Shown here piece after piece: positions 22,007 through 23,820 of a DNA stretch of 23,820 nucleotides. Position numbers and translations under genes: made by a program. The first letter of the stretch is position 1. Each line of letters opens with the position of its first letter. The notes under the pieces were generated by a model. That model was given only the letters and a program-made list of their open reading frames with translations, was not told the origin of the DNA and ran no database searches. Source of the stretch: a virus. Location of the stretch: the IMG/VR virus record IMGVR_UViG_3300008217_000096, positions 1-23,820 of that record. The stretch is one strand, 5' to 3'.

Positions 22007-23462
22007 AATAACTCCGCAGGTGGGTAGACGGCTCGCTGTCCACCCAATCGTCGCTCGGTAATTGTACGAAGTTACCCTGACGGTACCGCATCAGGGCCTG
22101 CGTGGTGCTGTCTACAAGATCATCATACTCGCCATGCGGAAATGCCGCACATTCGTCGATAACCTCGTCAGCCCATCGTTCGTCCGGTGCCCATATCATC
22201 CCGCTCTCAAATAGCGGCGAAACGGAGTGCACCCGCGTTAACTTATCGTTTCCCTTACTTGGTGTAAAGTTTACAACAGGTATTCCAACCTGCCGTAATT
22301 CCTGCGTCAGCGGCAGCCCCGACGCCTTGGCCTCCACGATTACCGTCTCAGGCTCCCAGAACTTGTACTGCTCTAACGCCTCCACCTTCAATTCCGGAAA
22401 ATCCCACCGCCCCTTCTTCGCGCCCAACAAAATCAGATTAGCCGGTCCATCCTGCTTTGGATAAAATACCCCCCACGTCGTAATGGCCGAGTAATCCGCA
22501 GTCTCCCGCTTGCTGAAAGCCGTATCGTAACTCTGTATTACATACGCAAGCTGGGGAACCTCCTCCTCTTTCCACCTGTTCCACCACTCCTTCTTGATAA
22601 TCGCACCCTCTTCCGAAGTCGGATTCTGCTGCCACTGGGCATTCCACTTGGAAACGGACAACGAAGCACGGACCCCCTCCAACTCCTCCTTGCTCCAGAA
22701 CTCAGGCCAACAGGAATTCCCGCTCGGCATCAAGGCAGGAAACTCGATCACCTCCCACCGGTCCGCATGCTCATCATAACTCTGCGCCTTCAAAACCTTT
22801 GCAGTCAAATCCTTCAACGACCACCGCGTCATAACAATAACAATGGCACCCCCAGGCTGGAGCCTCTGCCGGGGACCCGACGTATACCACTCATACGCAT
22901 GCTCCATCGCCGTCTCGGAAAGCGCGTCCTGCTCGGAATGCGGATCGTCAATAATCAACAAATCAGCACCGCGCCCGGTTATCGCACCACCGACACCCGC
23001 TGCAAAATACTCCCCACCTTGGTTCGTGGACCACCGCCCGGCAGCCTTGCTGTCCGCCTGCAAGGACACATTGTCGAATATCGACGTGTACTCGCCCGTA
23101 TCCAAAAGGTTGCGAACCTTCCTTCCAAAATTTACGGCTAACTCTGCGGTGTGCGTGGTCTGGATGATCTTGGTCTTCGGAGCACGGCCAATGACCCATG
23201 AGGGAAAGAGATAGCTTGCAAACTCAGATTTCGTATGGCGGGGAGGCATGTTGATGATGAGCCTCTTGTTCTTGCCGTTTGCAATATCCTCAAATTTCTT
23301 TGCAATCATTCTGTGGTGGGCCCCTGCAATAAATTCAGGCCACACTTTGCGGACGTACTTTAAGAAGTCTTCCCTACACCCCTCTACTTCTGACATCTGC
23401 GCCAAGCGCAATTCCAGCTTCAGTCTCCGCTCCTCGATCTCTGGTGTCTCTGTTCTTAGCAT
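21999..23462 (-). CDS. terL: Terminase large subunit
   Basis: A 487-aa protein from ATG 23462 (MLRTETPEIEER), with AGGGA upstream. The frame is open to ATG 23549, but the extra 29 residues cross the parS-like palindrome, look non-conserved and lack a ribosome site. The ATPase domain has the Walker A-like MPPRHTKS (72-79), Walker B LLIIDD (168-173) and a coupling motif VIVMTRWS (208-215). The RNase H-like nuclease has acidic residues at SYDTAF (D313), VIVEAKASG (E377) and DDLVDSTTQ (D447/D448, D451). Length is normal. It cuts concatemeric genomes and drives DNA through the portal. The small subunit is not in the window; it may lie to the right or be unrecognised. Confidence 0.95.
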   Translation of the reverse strand: MLRTETPEIEERRLKLELRLAQMSEVEGCREDFLKYVRKVWPEFIAGAHHRMIAKKFEDIANGKNKRLIINMPPRHTKSEFASYLFPSWVIGRAPKTKIIQTTHTAELAVNFGRKVRNLLDTGEYTSIFDNVSLQADSKAAGRWSTNQGGEYFAAGVGGAITGRGADLLIIDDPHSEQDALSETAMEHAYEWYTSGPRQRLQPGGAIVIVMTRWSLKDLTAKVLKAQSYDEHADRWEVIEFPALMPSGNSCWPEFWSKEELEGVRASLSVSKWNAQWQQNPTSEEGAIIKKEWWNRWKEEEVPQLAYVIQSYDTAFSKRETADYSAITTWGVFYPKQDGPANLILLGAKKGRWDFPELKVEALEQYKFWEPETVIVEAKASGLPLTQELRQVGIPVVNFTPSKGNDKLTRVHSVSPLFESGMIWAPDERWADEVIDECAAFPHGEYDDLVDSTTQALMRYRQGNFVQLPSDDWVDSEPSTHLRSYYG

Positions 23463-23481
23463 GAGGGTCCCTGAGTGATGA

Positions 23482-23497
23482 TGTTTCACGTGAAACA
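23482..23497. promoter_or_regulatory. Perfect parS-like ParB binding site
   Basis: The 16 bases TGTTTCACGTGAAACA are a perfect palindrome and match the consensus of bacterial chromosomal parS sites, to which ParB binds as a CTP-dependent clamp. It lies 20 bp upstream of the preferred terL start. I saw no second copy in the window. Under equal base use, a given 16-mer is expected about 5e-6 times in 23.8 kb. Confidence 0.85.
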
Positions 23498-23549
23498 CTA
23501 ATATGGGGGTGTTTGGAAGGCAATTCCCGTACCAGTTAATCCATATCAT

Positions 23550-23577
23550 TTTTTACCGGATTATTTGAGAGAAACAA
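23550..23577 (-). promoter_or_regulatory. Weak sigma70-like promoter candidate upstream of terL
   Basis: On the minus strand TTGTTT (23577-23572) and TAAAAA (23555-23550) are separated by 16 bases. Both hexamers deviate from consensus. It lies in the gene-free leader before terL, where a promoter would be expected, but the match is poor. Confidence 0.2.
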
Positions 23578-23606
23578 GGCCGAAGCCATCACTTGCGCCG
23601 CCGATG

Positions 23607-23652
23607 GGCCAGAATCGCGGGCCGGGTGGCGTAACCCGTTGATTCTGTGGCC
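23607..23652. other. Imperfect inverted repeat in the terL leader
   Basis: GGCCAGAATC at 23607-23616 can pair with GATTCTGTGGCC at 23641-23652, with a two-base bulge and a 24-base loop. It lies between the tandem array and the terL leader. It may be an RNA hairpin or part of a packaging site; no direct evidence separates these. Confidence 0.3.
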
Positions 23653-23698
23653 AGATTCAGCCCTGGGGCCCCCTGGCGCTTGGAGCGCGGAGCGCGGA

Positions 23699-23820
23699 GC
23701 CAGGACAGCGGAGCCAGGGCAGCGGAGCCAGGGCAGCGGAGCCAGGACCAGGGCAGCGGAGCCAGGACCAGGGCAGCGGAGCCAGGACCAGGGCAGCGGA
23801 GCCAGGACCAGGGCAGCGGA
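23699..23820. repeat. 14/20-bp tandem array running off the right edge
   Basis: Three 14-bp units (23699-23712, 23713-23726, 23727-23740) of the form GCCAGG(G/A)CAGCGGA are followed by four identical 20-bp units GCCAGGACCAGGGCAGCGGA up to 23820. A shorter GCGCGGA element is repeated just before. Unit lengths are not multiples of three and no gene covers it. The array is cut by the window, so its true length is unknown. Low-complexity arrays at a contig end can also be assembly products. Confidence 0.9.

Noticed and set aside
23463-23549. 29-residue N-terminal extension of TerL (start at 23549)
   Set aside because: No ribosome site, composition unlike TerL, and it would run across the parS palindrome. 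The internal ATG at 23462 has AGGGA upstream. A longer form cannot be fully excluded.
23699-23820. CRISPR array
   Set aside because: The units are directly abutting 14/20-bp repeats with no unique spacers and no cas genes.

Overview
The window is one long, gapless, unidirectional stretch of the virion-structure and packaging half of a tailed double-stranded DNA phage (Caudoviricetes). Every gene I can support reads on the minus strand, so transcription runs from the right end towards position 1. Terminase large subunit, portal, scaffold, major capsid protein, head-tail adaptor-like proteins and tail fibre are all recognisable. There are no integrase, replication or host metabolic genes. Protein style (many small conserved proteins, a GroES-like co-chaperonin, GG-containing short motifs, Ser/Thr/Gly-rich beta structural proteins) is what I associate with uncultured marine phages. 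A P22-like portal with adaptor-like proteins, and no visible tape measure, sheath or major tail protein, suggests podovirus morphology. The host is not readable; the moderate base composition argues against a very AT-rich host.

Layout in transcription order. (1) 23820-23463: no gene. It holds a 14/20-bp tandem array running off the right edge, a possible hairpin and a perfect 16-bp palindrome identical to the bacterial parS centromere site, 20 bp upstream of the preferred terL start. (2) 23462-17948: terL, then two large proteins (757 and 593 aa) with different bodies but the same C-terminal tag, GGFVDKPLY..AR.IG, encoded by a 27-bp identical DNA segment. The 593-aa protein starts with an ADP-ribosyltransferase-like domain. 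(3) 17944-15075: small proteins (a Cys-rich zinc-ribbon-like peptide, a 74-aa protein, a membrane-anchored protein, a 323-aa protein, a 48-aa basic protein, a 249-aa protein with RNGG motifs). (4) 15073-12644: portal. (5) 12634-11297: a 62-aa protein, then a membrane cassette (54-aa hydrophobic peptide, 117-aa TM plus coiled-coil protein, 3TM holin) and a 61-aa helical protein. (6) 11300-7875: GroES-like, scaffold, 158-aa protein, 214-aa virion protein, major capsid, closed by a perfect 16-bp hairpin. (7) 7750-3889: two small virion proteins, adaptor-like proteins and more structural proteins. (8) 3889-1: a repeat-bearing tail protein, a tail fibre with three 64-65-aa repeats, a small fibre-linked protein, an XhlA-like membrane protein and a large tail protein cut by the left edge.

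Most junctions are overlaps (ATGA, TAATG) or short gaps with good Shine-Dalgarno sequences, so this is probably one or a few polycistronic units. Portal, scaffold, capsid and co-chaperonin would build the procapsid and TerL would fill it. The adaptor and fibre genes make the tail. The two tagged proteins may be virion-packaged and the membrane cassette would serve lysis. No endolysin or small terminase subunit is seen in the window.
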